64,000 bases of DNA from Sulfitobacter sp. F26169L (lineage in GTDB: Bacteria; Pseudomonadota; Alphaproteobacteria; Rhodobacterales; Rhodobacteraceae), in assembly GCF_026410285.1 (NCBI RefSeq), contig NZ_JAPMLP010000003.1:1-64000 (forward strand), given 5' to 3'. Of the stretch, positions 1 through 8,445 are shown one piece after another. Within the stretch, counting starts at the first letter, position 1, and each line of letters starts with the position of its first letter. Under the pieces are notes generated by a model that had not been told where the DNA came from, made no database searches, and saw only the letters and a list, made by a program, of their open reading frames with translations. Made by a program: the position numbers and the translations under genes.

Positions 1-64
1 CATGATCCTCGATAGAGAAATCGTAAAACAGAGCGCTTTGCGCTTCTTGCCGTGGTCCCAACAT
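1..64 (-). CDS. IS1182-family transposase, N-terminal fragment (runs off left edge)
   Basis: Only the first 21 codons lie in the window. They read on the minus strand as MLGPRQEAQSALFYDFSIED and then His, which matches the usual opening of IS1182-type transposases. The visible frame has no stop, so this copy may be intact beyond the edge. The stretch around 126-145, a T-rich run followed by CAACAG, resembles the terminal inverted repeat of such elements and may be its outer end. The identification rests on a short but characteristic N-terminus. Confidence 0.65.
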   Translation of the reverse strand, partial: MLGPRQEAQSALFYDFSIEDH

Positions 65-254
65 CGCAACAATCTCCCATCTCAATGAGGAAATTGAATC
101 AGTTAGACGAGGCTAAATCAACGTGAGTTTTTCAACAGAATATCCGCAAAACAGACACTCGACCCGCTCAATCTGAGTGTCCGCTTGCTGCATTTAGGAG
201 GGCGGCGGTCTGGTTAATCAACCAGAATGAAATTGGATACCCAAGAGTGTCGGC

Positions 255-494
255 TTGTGTGATGGGCTGCACCTAGGCATGGTATACGACAAGACTGTGA
301 CAGCATTGATCAAGGATCGCGACGCGCTGTTAGCCTTTTATAATTTCCATGCCGACCACGGGAAGCATGTCGGTACTACCAAGCCTCCAGAGGCACATTC
401 ACCACCATCAGCCATCGAACCGGAACGCCCAAAGGATGCTTTAGTCGCGAAATCGGCCTCGCCACGGCACTCGAATTGACGATGCCCGGCGCAC
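255..494 (+). pseudogene. IS256-family (Mutator-type) transposase remnant
   Basis: The frame from about 284 reads YDKTVTALIKDRDALLAFYN, then HADHGKHVGTTKP. This is the conserved stretch of IS256-family transposases usually seen as KDRDALLAFYDFPAEHW followed by HLRTTNPIES. Around position 385-392 the frame shifts and the match continues in another frame as TFTTISHRTGTPKGCFSRE, the usual TFATVRHRT region. The match stops where the left end of the IS5-type element begins, near 495. The rest of the gene is missing on both sides, so this is a dead fragment. Confidence 0.75.
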
Positions 495-1583
495 AGCTAT
501 GTTGCAAAAATCGCATTCTGAAAGGGATCACTGTCTTAATCCAGCGTGATAGCTGGCGCTCATACGCAGCTGGGCATCAACGACATACAAGACCCGAAGC
601 TGTCCAGAGTATAACCATTCGCTGACGCGGCGCGGATTATTATCAGTCTGGTTCGACCCTGAGATGGCGTGGGAGGCGACATCTTCTGGCCGGCGGGGAT
701 GTCAACAAACCCACAGTGATGCGGTCATTCAGGCCTGATCGACCTTCCAAGTCCACTTCGGTTCGCCTTTGAGACAGACGACCGGCTTTGTGGAGAACCT
801 GCTGAAGCGGGTTGGGCTGGACTGGCCGGTGTCAGATTTAAGCACCCTGTATCGGCGTCAAAAGACATTGGCCGTCGCTATCCCTTACAAGGGATCAGCT
901 GGCCACTGGTAAGGGATAGCACTGGCATAAAGGCTGAAGATGAAGGCGAGTGGAACGCTCGCAAGCACGTAGGCTCCAAACGCCGTCTACGGCGCAAGGT
1001 CCACATAGGGATTGATGAGGAGACCCTCTAGATACGCGCAATCGAGGTCACGAGCAGCAGCATTAGCCTCTCTCGGCAGCAGGCTGCGCATGCGCCTGCC
1101 GGACAATGGATGTGCCGATGCTTCCCGGCCTTCTCAGTCAGATTGCTCCGGATCAGGAGCTTGGCAGCGTTACTGCCGATGGTGCTTTCGACACACACAA
1201 ATGCCATGACGCGACTGCAGCCCGCAATGCGTATGCCGTTATCCCGCCGCGCAAGAATGCCAAGTTGTGTAGGCCTGATACGCCAGAGGCCAGAGCTCAC
1301 AACGAAGCGGTGCGATCCTCAAAGTACCTGGGTCGCGCGCTGTGGCGATATCTGACCGGGTACCACCGCCGGAGCCGCGTCGAAAACGAAGGAGCATTGT
1401 TTAAAATTACATGGCCAGCGCCTCTCGGCGTGCGACTTCGATCGTCAGGTTACAGAGATCCAAACCCGCGCAGCGATCCTCGATGGCTTCACAACTCTTG
1501 GCAGAGCCCAGACCGTGGCCGTGGGCTAAATCCGTCCGGGGAGAGGGGAAGCCCGTCCTCAAGCGGGTTTGTGGAACAAAGCC
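495..1583. mobile_element. Degraded IS5-family insertion sequence
   Basis: The left end near 495 (GCTATGTTGCAAAAAT) and the right end near 1568-1583 (reading inward on the other strand GCTTTGTTCCACAAAC) are imperfect inverted repeats. Both match the GGCTTTGTTGCACAAA type of terminus common in alphaproteobacterial IS5 elements. Between them lies a decayed transposase. The left end sits directly against IS256 transposase sequence, so this element appears to have inserted into an older IS256 copy. The exact ends are uncertain because both termini have drifted. Confidence 0.7.
619..1529 (+). pseudogene. IS5-family transposase pseudogene
   Basis: Conserved IS5-type blocks can be read in order but in several frames. 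They are SLTRRGLLSVWFDPEMAWEA near 619, LRQTTGFVENLLKRVGLDW near 770, STGIKAEDEGEWNARKH near 920, VTADGAFDTHKCHDA near 1170, IPPRKNAK and YHRRSRVE near 1360, and DFDRQVTEIQTRAAILDGF ending at a stop at 1527-1529. Inactivating changes include an in-frame TGA at 736-738, a TAG near 1029 and frameshifts near 890 and 1390. The DDE transposase is therefore non-functional. The longest surviving frame begins at 1106. Confidence 0.85.
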
Positions 1584-1648
1584 CCCGCGCACGCAAAATG
1601 ACGCAACCTAGGTGGAGCCGGATGTATGCTGGAGCATCAATCCTATGA

Positions 1649-2553
1649 ATTGCATTTAAAAACGAGGTCAAACAAGTTCAACATGCTGCCTAGTCGCGCC
1701 GCGAACAACATTTTAGCATAGATCGAAGGAAGTTGCTCGCGACCAAATCTAAGACAGTTTCGTCGTTAAAGCCCATGGGAAAGTATAGATTTTGCGTATC
1801 TGCAATATAGGGGTATTGGATGCTGCTTTTACGAGATGCCAGAAGCTGCCCAGCGGTAACGCTGGGACTGTGCTATGCGTTCTTTCCCCGCCTCTCTTCT
1901 GGCGCCCGTCGATGCCCCACCGTGCAGCCGGCACTTAGTCTTGCTAAGGACGACTTTCTCACGACACTCAAGTCCATCACGTGTTTTTGCGCCGCAGGTT
2001 GGGCGGCGTTCAAGCGGAAGCGGTTCGCCATAATGTCTGAGACCAGTGGCTCTTAGCCTGTTGCAACCTGTTACAAATCACGACGAGCACGTATTTTGGA
2101 AGTCAACATATTGATCGAGCGCTGCAGAGCAAATGCAATTCGCATTGCCATAGAAATCAAAACTTACGTCCCCTGCCGATCTATCGTTATCGAATGGTAT
2201 CTAGGGGCCTTTCGTTTATCAATTTAATGCAATCGCTTCTACGCAGGATAGTAATGCCCAAACCACACATAAACCAAACTATAACAGAGACTTAATCTCC
2301 GTTTTTTGAATTTTATACACTTAACTCTTACCAGTCCAACGTGACGTTCGACATCTCAGGACTTAGGTCCAAAAACCACCTTGATGTGTTTGGTCAATCT
2401 GTCTTTGTACCAGAGTTCTCGAAACCACTGGCAAACCTGTGGGAGGCTTCCTAATCAAATTTCTAGGACGCGGAGAAAGAAGTGTATCCATGAATGTATT
2501 CTAGAGCGCATACATCCGGAATTTATAAATCGAAAACAAACGAAAAGTTGAAA
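1649..2553. other. Gene-poor, relatively AT-rich gap between IS debris and tRNA-Ser
   Basis: I recognise no gene here on either strand. Short open frames exist (for example minus 1749-1934 and plus 1820-2056) but have no family match I know, no clear ribosome site and poor codon use. The part from about 2050 to 2450 is visibly richer in A and T than the core genes to the right. Position between insertion-sequence remnants and a tRNA 3' end suggests decayed acquired DNA. Confidence 0.6.
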
Positions 2554-2643
2554 TGGCGGAGGCTCAGGGATTCGAACCCTGGGGACGCTCTCACGCCCGT
2601 CGGTTTTCAAGACCGGTGCAATCGACCACTCTGCCAAACCTCC
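2554..2643 (-). tRNA. tRNA-Ser (anticodon TGA)
   Basis: Read on the minus strand, a 7-bp acceptor stem opens with GGAGGTT and closes with AGCCTCC. The discriminator G and an encoded CCA follow at 2554-2556. The anticodon loop CTTGAAA gives anticodon TGA, reading UCA codons. A long variable arm typical of class II serine tRNAs follows (ACGGGCGTGAGAGCGTCCC). The T arm carries GGTTCGAATCC. The 3' end faces the insertion-sequence region to the left, the usual side for elements that integrate into tRNA genes. Confidence 0.95.
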
Positions 2644-2846
2644 GCTGTAATGGCTTCCTAAAACGGTCGAAATGATTCTGCAATCGGGCAAAATTCACGC
2701 GATGTGACGGGGAAAATTGCCTATTGCTCTTTGCGTGTCTTGTCGCGCGGGGCTCTGGCGCGTTACAGTAGCGCAAATGCTCCGCAAACGGGGTGATGCG
2801 TTGTGGCCTGAACACAGGACCGCGCACAGGCAAGAACGAGGGACAC

Positions 2847-3722
2847 ATGGGCAGTCAGATCAATCAAACACACACGACGGCTTTTCGCAGGCCGCTGCAC
2901 GCGCTGGCAGGCACGCTGCTGATGGCGACGCTGCTTGCAGGGTGCGACGAGCAGGGTCAGTTTGCCTTCCCCTCCGCCGGAGCGGGAAAAACAGACACGC
3001 AGGCCAAGGCGGTGACAGGCCCGACAATTGAGCGGGACGTCGAAGCGCCGGAGATCTTCTCGGTTACCGATCAGGGATTGTGGGATGGCCGCCCAAGCCT
3101 TGGTGGTGTCTGGGTGGCGCACCCTGACGTGACAGACCCCGAGCGGGTGATCATCCGCAACCAGGACAACGGTAAGTTTGTTGTAGGTGCCCTGTTCCGC
3201 CGTGAGCGCGACATTCCCGGACCCAGCCTTCAGATATCCTCGGATGCGGCAGTGGCGTTGGGTATTCTGGCCGGAGCGCCGACAAAGCTGAATGTGACTG
3301 CCCTGCGCAAGGTAGAAGAGCCGGACACAAGCGGCGGCGAAACAGCGACCGATGTTGCAATCGAAAGCCCTGCACAGGTCACTGCTGCGCCGCTGGATAA
3401 CGTCACAGCAACAGCAGACGCCGCGATTACTGCTGCGGCACCCACACCGCCGGCACCAAAGCCTGCACCGGCCCAAAAAGCATCCCGTCTTTCCAAACCG
3501 TTTATCCAGATTGGTATTTTCAGCATTCAGGCCAACGCTGACCGCGCGGCCAAACAGATGCGCAGCGCGGGCCTCTCCCCGACTGTAAAGCAAAGCCAGA
3601 TCAATGGAAAAACTTTCTGGCGCGTCGTTGTTGGCCCTGCCACAACCAGCGCCGAGCAGTCAAAAATTCTATCGACCATCAAATCGGAAGGCTTCACCGA
3701 TGCCTACGCCGTTTCCAGCTGA
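2847..3722 (+). CDS. SPOR-domain lipoprotein
   Basis: Predicted outer-membrane or periplasmic lipoprotein of 291 residues. A signal peptide ends in the lipobox LLAGC with the lipidated cysteine at residue 33. A low-complexity Ala/Pro/Thr linker fills about residues 170-215, and a SPOR peptidoglycan-binding domain occupies about 215-291 (FIQIGIFSIQANADRAAKQM and the closing DAYAVSS). SPOR domains bind peptidoglycan lacking stem peptides, commonly at the division site. The start at 2847 is preferred because GAGGGA lies just upstream and the signal peptide then has normal length. It precedes the DD-carboxypeptidase by 17 bp, which fits a shared cell-wall role. It could be called RlpA-like, but I see no double-psi barrel, so I give no symbol. 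Confidence 0.88.
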   Translation: MGSQINQTHTTAFRRPLHALAGTLLMATLLAGCDEQGQFAFPSAGAGKTDTQAKAVTGPTIERDVEAPEIFSVTDQGLWDGRPSLGGVWVAHPDVTDPERVIIRNQDNGKFVVGALFRRERDIPGPSLQISSDAAVALGILAGAPTKLNVTALRKVEEPDTSGGETATDVAIESPAQVTAAPLDNVTATADAAITAAAPTPPAPKPAPAQKASRLSKPFIQIGIFSIQANADRAAKQMRSAGLSPTVKQSQINGKTFWRVVVGPATTSAEQSKILSTIKSEGFTDAYAVSS

Positions 3723-3739
3723 TACGTAGAGGTTCATTT

Positions 3740-4918
3740 ATGCGCGGATTAAAACTGACCCTTAGCGCACTTGCGCTGCTTGCATCATCCGTAAGCGCAC
3801 AAGCGTTCGATACGCGGGCAAGTTCGGCCTATGTGATGGATTTCAACACCGGCACTGTTTTGTTGGCCAAAGAGGCTGACGTGCCCCTGCCGCCTGCGTC
3901 AATGTCAAAACTGATGACCCTCTACATGGCGTTCGAGGCGCTCTCCCTCGATACTCAAGGCACATTTACGCTGGATACCAAACTGCCCGTGTCACAGGCC
4001 GCGCAGGCCTATGGCGGCTCTACCATGTTTCTGGAGGCCGGTGAGCGCGTCACCGTGGAAGACCTGTTGCGCGGAATTATCGTGCTGTCGGGCAACGATG
4101 CCTGTGTTGTTATCGCCGAAGCGCTGGCCGGTACAGAGGCCGCATTTGCACGCCAGATGACGATGCGCGCGCAGCAACTGGGTATGACCAATTCAACCTT
4201 TGCAAATTCCAACGGCTGGCCCAAAGCGGGGCATCGCATGTCGATGCGTGATCTGGGCCTGATCGCGGCGAAATTGATCAGGGATTATCCACAGTTCTAC
4301 CCGATGTTCGCAGAAAAGGAATTCCTGTACGATCCGAAACAATCGGCCAACAGGATGAATCGCAATCCGCTGCTGGGTCTTGGCATCGGTGCGGACGGTC
4401 TGAAAACCGGTCACACGCAGGAAGCGGGCTACGGCCTTGTCGGCTCCGCCAAGCAGGGCGACAGACGGATCATATTTGTCCTGTCGGGGCTAGAATCGGC
4501 ACAAGCGCGCGCACGTGAATCTGAAACAGTTGTGAACTGGGCATTCCGCCAGTTTGCCCAGACCGATCTGGGCAAGGCAGGTACAAAGATTGCCGAAGCC
4601 GAAGTAGCGATTGGTGCCGAACCGACTGTGGGTCTGGTACTGGGCGAAGATCTCAGCCTGTTGTTGCCGGTCAACCCCATGACGCCGCTTAAATCCGAAG
4701 TTGTATACTCCGGACCGATCAAGGCGAAACATGCGGTGAAGGGTGAGCAGATTGCAGAATTGATCATCACCCCCGAAGGGTTGCCCGAAACCCGCGTGCC
4801 ACTGTTTGCCGATCGCACGATTGCGCCGCACGGATTTGTCGCGCGGGTTTTGGCGGCCGCAAAACATGTGGCTGCACGGATTAATCCCGAGTCCGTACCC
4901 GAGTCTGAGGCATCGTGA
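3740..4918 (+). CDS. D-alanyl-D-alanine carboxypeptidase (PBP5/6 family)
   Basis: Low-molecular-weight penicillin-binding protein of 392 residues that trims the terminal D-Ala from peptidoglycan pentapeptides in the periplasm. It has an N-terminal signal peptide (cleavage likely after SAQA, residue 22). The serine-hydrolase motifs are complete: SMSK with the nucleophile S54 and K57, SGN at 117-119, and KTG at 222-224. The C-terminal part after about 275 fits the PBP5 C-terminal beta domain. It lies between the SPOR lipoprotein and thymidylate kinase and overlaps the latter by 4 bp, suggesting one transcript. Which paralogue (DacA, DacC or DacF) is not resolvable by eye. Confidence 0.93.
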   Translation: MRGLKLTLSALALLASSVSAQAFDTRASSAYVMDFNTGTVLLAKEADVPLPPASMSKLMTLYMAFEALSLDTQGTFTLDTKLPVSQAAQAYGGSTMFLEAGERVTVEDLLRGIIVLSGNDACVVIAEALAGTEAAFARQMTMRAQQLGMTNSTFANSNGWPKAGHRMSMRDLGLIAAKLIRDYPQFYPMFAEKEFLYDPKQSANRMNRNPLLGLGIGADGLKTGHTQEAGYGLVGSAKQGDRRIIFVLSGLESAQARARESETVVNWAFRQFAQTDLGKAGTKIAEAEVAIGAEPTVGLVLGEDLSLLLPVNPMTPLKSEVVYSGPIKAKHAVKGEQIAELIITPEGLPETRVPLFADRTIAPHGFVARVLAAAKHVAARINPESVPESEAS

Positions 4919-5550
4919 GCGAACAAGGCTTGTTCATCAGCTTTGAAGGCATCGACGGTTCGGGAAAATCCACGCAGGTCAAGCGCTTGGCAGAGAATCT
5001 TCGTGCGAATGGTCATGACGTTGTCCTCACCCGTGAGCCGGGCGGCTCGCAAGGTGCAGAAGAGATTCGCGCGCTGGTCTTGCAGGGCGACCCTGACCGC
5101 TGGTCCGCCGAAACCGAAATCCTGCTGTTCACTGCCGCGCGCCGTGACCATCTGGAGCGACTGATCCGCCCTGCCCTTGCACAGGGAAAAATCGTCATCT
5201 GCGACCGCTTCGCCGACAGTACGCGCATGTATCAGGGGCTAAGCCGTGGCGATCTGCGCAGTACAGTCGACAGCCTGCATGCCATGATGATCGGGGTTGA
5301 ACCAGATTTGACAATCCTGATCGATATGGACCCCGCTGAAGGGTTGAAGCGCGCCAGAGGCCGACAGGGAGACGAAGAGCGTTTCGAGGATTTTGGCGAA
5401 AACCTGCAAGCGGCGATGCGCGCGGGATTCCTGGCCCTAGCGGAAGAGTTCAGCGAGCGTTTTTGCGTGATCGACGGTGCGAAAGATATGGACAGTGTGG
5501 CCGCCGATATCCGCTCGGTCGTTGCAGGCGCACTGAAATCGCAGCCCTAA
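4915..5550 (+). CDS. tmk: Thymidylate kinase
   Basis: Phosphorylates dTMP to dTDP with ATP, an essential step of dTTP synthesis in the cytoplasm. The 211-residue protein has the usual length. A P-loop EGIDGSGKST is at residues 11-20, DRF follows in VICDRFADST near residue 100, and a LID-like arginine-rich stretch RARGRQGDEERFE lies near 145. Translation starts at GTG (4915), overlapping the preceding stop in the arrangement GTGA, which indicates translational coupling. The next gene, for DNA polymerase III delta prime, begins 88 bp downstream, matching the common tmk-holB neighbourhood. Confidence 0.96.
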   Translation: MSEQGLFISFEGIDGSGKSTQVKRLAENLRANGHDVVLTREPGGSQGAEEIRALVLQGDPDRWSAETEILLFTAARRDHLERLIRPALAQGKIVICDRFADSTRMYQGLSRGDLRSTVDSLHAMMIGVEPDLTILIDMDPAEGLKRARGRQGDEERFEDFGENLQAAMRAGFLALAEEFSERFCVIDGAKDMDSVAADIRSVVAGALKSQP

Positions 5551-5575
5551 CCGTTCTCCCCGAAAGGAAAACGAA

Positions 5576-5596
5576 CGTAATTTTTGAAAAATTACG
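5576..5596. repeat. Perfect 10-bp palindrome between tmk and holB
   Basis: The arms CGTAATTTTT and AAAAATTACG are exact inverted copies around a single central G. As RNA it could fold only with a tight loop, and no T-run follows, so it is not a standard terminator. It sits 43 bp before the holB start and may be a protein-binding site. No known consensus fits. Confidence 0.6.
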
Positions 5597-5638
5597 CGCC
5601 CCATTTCCAACCTGCCCGATCCCCGCTAAACCCAGCAT

Positions 5639-6754
5639 ATGAGCGATGAACCCCCTCCCCAACCTGAACGGCTCGACGGTGCGCCGCATCCGCGCGACAC
5701 GCTGCGCCTGATTGGTCAGGAGGCCGCGCAAACCGCTTTTGTCGATGCATTTAATACAGGTCGTTTGCACCATGCATGGATGCTGACGGGGCCGCGCGGT
5801 GTCGGCAAGGCGACGTTGGCATGGCAGATCGCACGCTTTCTGCTGGCCACGCCCGAACCTGATGACGGCGGGATGTTTGCAACGCAACCAGCCACGACCC
5901 TGCCGATTCCACTGGATCATCCTATCGCCCTGCGCGTGGCCTCTGGGGGTGAAGGGCGCATTCGCAATGTGACGCGCACCGTCAACCCCACCACCAAAAA
6001 ATTGCGCCAGGAAATTGTTGCAGATGATATCCGCGCGCTGAACGGGTTTTTCCAGATGTCCGCACCGGATGGCGGTTACCGTGTGGTCATCATCGATGAC
6101 GCCGACCAGATGAACGTCACCGCAGCCAACGCCTTGCTGAAAATGCTGGAGGAGCCGCCTGCCCGCGCGCTTTTGATCCTGATTTCGCACCAGCCGTCGG
6201 GCTTGCTGCCTACAATCCGCTCGCGCTGTCGCACGCTGCCCTTGCGCACGCTTGACGCCGCAGAAGTGGCGGAGGCGATGGCGCAAGCCGATGTTCAGGC
6301 GGCCAATACCGATGCGCTTGCCGCGCTGTCGGGTGGCTCTGTCGGCGGCGCGATGCGGTTGTCCCTTCTTGGGGGCGCGGCGCTCTATGCCGATCTGGTC
6401 GCATTAATGGGCAGCCTGCCCCGTATCGACCGCGCAGCGGCGCTGAAACTAGCGGAAATGGCGGCTGCGCGCGGGGGCGAGGCAAAGCGCGATTTGATGT
6501 TTACGCTGATTGATTTGCTGTTCAGCCGGTTGGCGCGCACCGGTGTCACTGGCACGCCACCGCAACCACAGGCCGCACCGAATGAGGCAGAGATCCTGCA
6601 GCGCCTCTCACCTAACCCCCATCAAGCGCGCATCTGGGCTGATCTGGCTGGCGAAATCGGCGCACGCGCGCGGCATGGTATCGCGGTCAACCTTGACCCT
6701 GCTGCGCTGGTTCTAGATACCTTCACAAAGATGGCCAAAGCCGCCCCACGCTAA
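5639..6754 (+). CDS. holB: DNA polymerase III, delta prime subunit
   Basis: Component of the clamp-loader complex that places the beta sliding clamp on DNA. The protein has 371 residues. An AAA+ Walker A-like loop GPRGVGKA is at residues 51-58, a Walker B-type strand VVIIDDADQMN lies near 141-151, LLKMLEEPP follows, and SRCRTLPLR holds the arginine-finger region. It is followed 16 bp later by tatD, in the order tmk-holB-tatD also familiar from other bacteria. The protein could be confused with DnaX, but it lacks the long DnaX C-terminus, and the tmk linkage favours delta prime. Confidence 0.93.
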   Translation: MSDEPPPQPERLDGAPHPRDTLRLIGQEAAQTAFVDAFNTGRLHHAWMLTGPRGVGKATLAWQIARFLLATPEPDDGGMFATQPATTLPIPLDHPIALRVASGGEGRIRNVTRTVNPTTKKLRQEIVADDIRALNGFFQMSAPDGGYRVVIIDDADQMNVTAANALLKMLEEPPARALLILISHQPSGLLPTIRSRCRTLPLRTLDAAEVAEAMAQADVQAANTDALAALSGGSVGGAMRLSLLGGAALYADLVALMGSLPRIDRAAALKLAEMAAARGGEAKRDLMFTLIDLLFSRLARTGVTGTPPQPQAAPNEAEILQRLSPNPHQARIWADLAGEIGARARHGIAVNLDPAALVLDTFTKMAKAAPR

Positions 6755-6770
6755 GCGCCTACGGAGCATT

Positions 6771-7577
6771 ATGACCGACACACCACATATCACCGACAGC
6801 CACTGCCACCTCGATTTCCCCCAACTGATCGAGGAATTGCCAGAGGTGATCAACCGCGCCCATGCCGCAGGCGTCATGCGCATGGTCACGATTTGCACCA
6901 AACTCAAGAACGAGCCGGACGTGCGCGCCATTGCAGAAAGCCATCCTTCGGTTTTCTATGCCGCAGGCACCCACCCGATGAGTGTGGCAAGTGAACCTAT
7001 GGCAACGCTGGACCAGCTCCTCACCATCGCGCAGCACCCCAAAATGGTGGGGATCGGCGAAACGGGGCTGGATTATCACTACACCGCCGAAAGCGCGCAA
7101 TTGCAGCAGGACAGCCTGCGCATCCATATCGCCGCCGCGCGTGAAACCGGCCTGCCGTTGATCATTCACAGCCGCGATGCGGATGAGGATATGGCGCATA
7201 TCCTGCGCGATGAATATGCAAAAGGCGCCTATACCTGCGTTATGCATTGCTTTTCCTCCACAGCTGCGTTGGCCCGCACCGCCCTTGATCTGGGGTTCTA
7301 TCTCAGCATGTCGGGCATTACGGCGTTCCCGAAAAGTCAGGAGTTGCGCGATATCTTTGCCGCCGCCCCGCTAGAGCGTGTGTTGGTCGAAACCGATAGC
7401 CCCTATCTGGCGCCCCCGCCCCACCGCGGCAAGCGCAACGAGCCTGCCTATACCGCCCATACCGCGCGCCGCGCCGCCGAGACATTCGGCATTGATTTTG
7501 CGACATTCGCCGCACAGTCGGAGGCCAATTTCGAGCGCCTTTTCACCAAGGCCGCTGCCTACAAGGAGACCGCATGA
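6771..7577 (+). CDS. TatD-family metal-dependent hydrolase/DNase
   Basis: TIM-barrel metallohydrolase of 268 residues, in the TatD/YcfH family linked to 3'-5' exonuclease and DNA-repair activity. Metal ligands are visible: H11-C-H13 at the N-terminus, GIGETGLDYHY with the bridging glutamate, IIHSRDADED with a histidine, HCFSS, and VLVETDSPYLAP with the final aspartate. A ribosome site GGAG lies 7 bp before the ATG. The stop overlaps the next start by 4 bp (ATGA), so the downstream metallo-hydrolase is likely translationally coupled. Confidence 0.94.
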   Translation: MTDTPHITDSHCHLDFPQLIEELPEVINRAHAAGVMRMVTICTKLKNEPDVRAIAESHPSVFYAAGTHPMSVASEPMATLDQLLTIAQHPKMVGIGETGLDYHYTAESAQLQQDSLRIHIAAARETGLPLIIHSRDADEDMAHILRDEYAKGAYTCVMHCFSSTAALARTALDLGFYLSMSGITAFPKSQELRDIFAAAPLERVLVETDSPYLAPPPHRGKRNEPAYTAHTARRAAETFGIDFATFAAQSEANFERLFTKAAAYKETA

Positions 7578-8377
7578 GCGATGTGATGCGCATTACTATA
7601 CTTGGCTGTGGATCCTCCGGCGGGGTGCCGCGCCTCGGTGGTGTGTGGGGGGCCTGTGATCCGGCAGAGCCGCGCAATGCGCGCCGCCGCTGCTCGATCC
7701 TTGTGGAGCGGGTGCGCAATTCCGGCACCACCGCCGTGCTGATCGACACGTCACCCGACATGCGCAGCCAGTTGCTGGATGCGCAGGTGGGGCGACTGGA
7801 CGCCGTGCTGTATACCCACGCCCATGCAGACCATGTGCACGGCATGGATGATCTGCGCATGATCGTGATCAACATGCGCAAACGGCTGCCTGTCTGGGCT
7901 GACCAGCCTACCCGCGATGCCCTGATGGACCGGTTCGGCTATGCCTTTGTGACGCCCGAAGGGTCCATGTATCCGCCCATTCTGGAAATGAACCTGATGC
8001 AGGGCGACGTGGTGATTGACGGTGCTGGCGGGCGGTTGGAATTCACGCCGTTTTCAGTGCCGCACGGCGGTATGGACGCGCTGGGATTTCGGGTGAACGA
8101 TGTGGTCTATCTACCTGATGTTGCAACCATTCCAGATGATAAATGGCATCATATGGAAGGTCTGCGCTGCTGGATTGTTGATGCCTTGCGCCGTGATCCA
8201 CACCCTACCCACAGCCACCTGTCACAGACGCTGGACTGGATCGAAAGGATGCGCCCGGAACGTGCGGTACTGACCAACATGCACACCGATCTGGATTACG
8301 CCACTCTATTGGCCGAAACCCCCGATCACGTCAGCCCCGCCTATGACGGCATGATCATGGAGTTCGCGCTGGACTAA
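7574..8377 (+). CDS. MBL-fold metallo-hydrolase (PhnP-like)
   Basis: Metallo-beta-lactamase-fold hydrolase of 267 residues. The N-terminus ILGCGSSGGVPRLGG and the motif THAHADHVHGMDD (HxHxDH at residues 82-87) resemble PhnP-type phosphodiesterases and the group usually encoded next to tatD in alphaproteobacteria. Further metal ligands are in FSVPHGGMDALGF and VLTNMHTDLDY. The substrate is unknown, and a cyclic phosphate diester or a nucleotide-like compound would fit the fold. It overlaps tatD by 4 bp and closes the run of genes starting at 2847. Confidence 0.9.
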   Translation: MSDVMRITILGCGSSGGVPRLGGVWGACDPAEPRNARRRCSILVERVRNSGTTAVLIDTSPDMRSQLLDAQVGRLDAVLYTHAHADHVHGMDDLRMIVINMRKRLPVWADQPTRDALMDRFGYAFVTPEGSMYPPILEMNLMQGDVVIDGAGGRLEFTPFSVPHGGMDALGFRVNDVVYLPDVATIPDDKWHHMEGLRCWIVDALRRDPHPTHSHLSQTLDWIERMRPERAVLTNMHTDLDYATLLAETPDHVSPAYDGMIMEFALD

Positions 8378-8445
8378 CATCGCGCCTTTCGTCCCTGGAC
8401 ACGGCGGTGTAGGCAAAGACGTATTCCTGTTCGGACCCACCCGCC

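Noticed and set aside
154..181. GACACTC and GAGTGTC inverted repeat
   Set aside because: Only 7 bp with a 14-bp spacer inside decayed IS DNA. Expected by chance or from old IS ends.
5576..5596. FNR/CRP-type binding site
   Set aside because: The half-sites do not match TTGAT or TGTGA consensus, so I keep it only as an unnamed palindrome.
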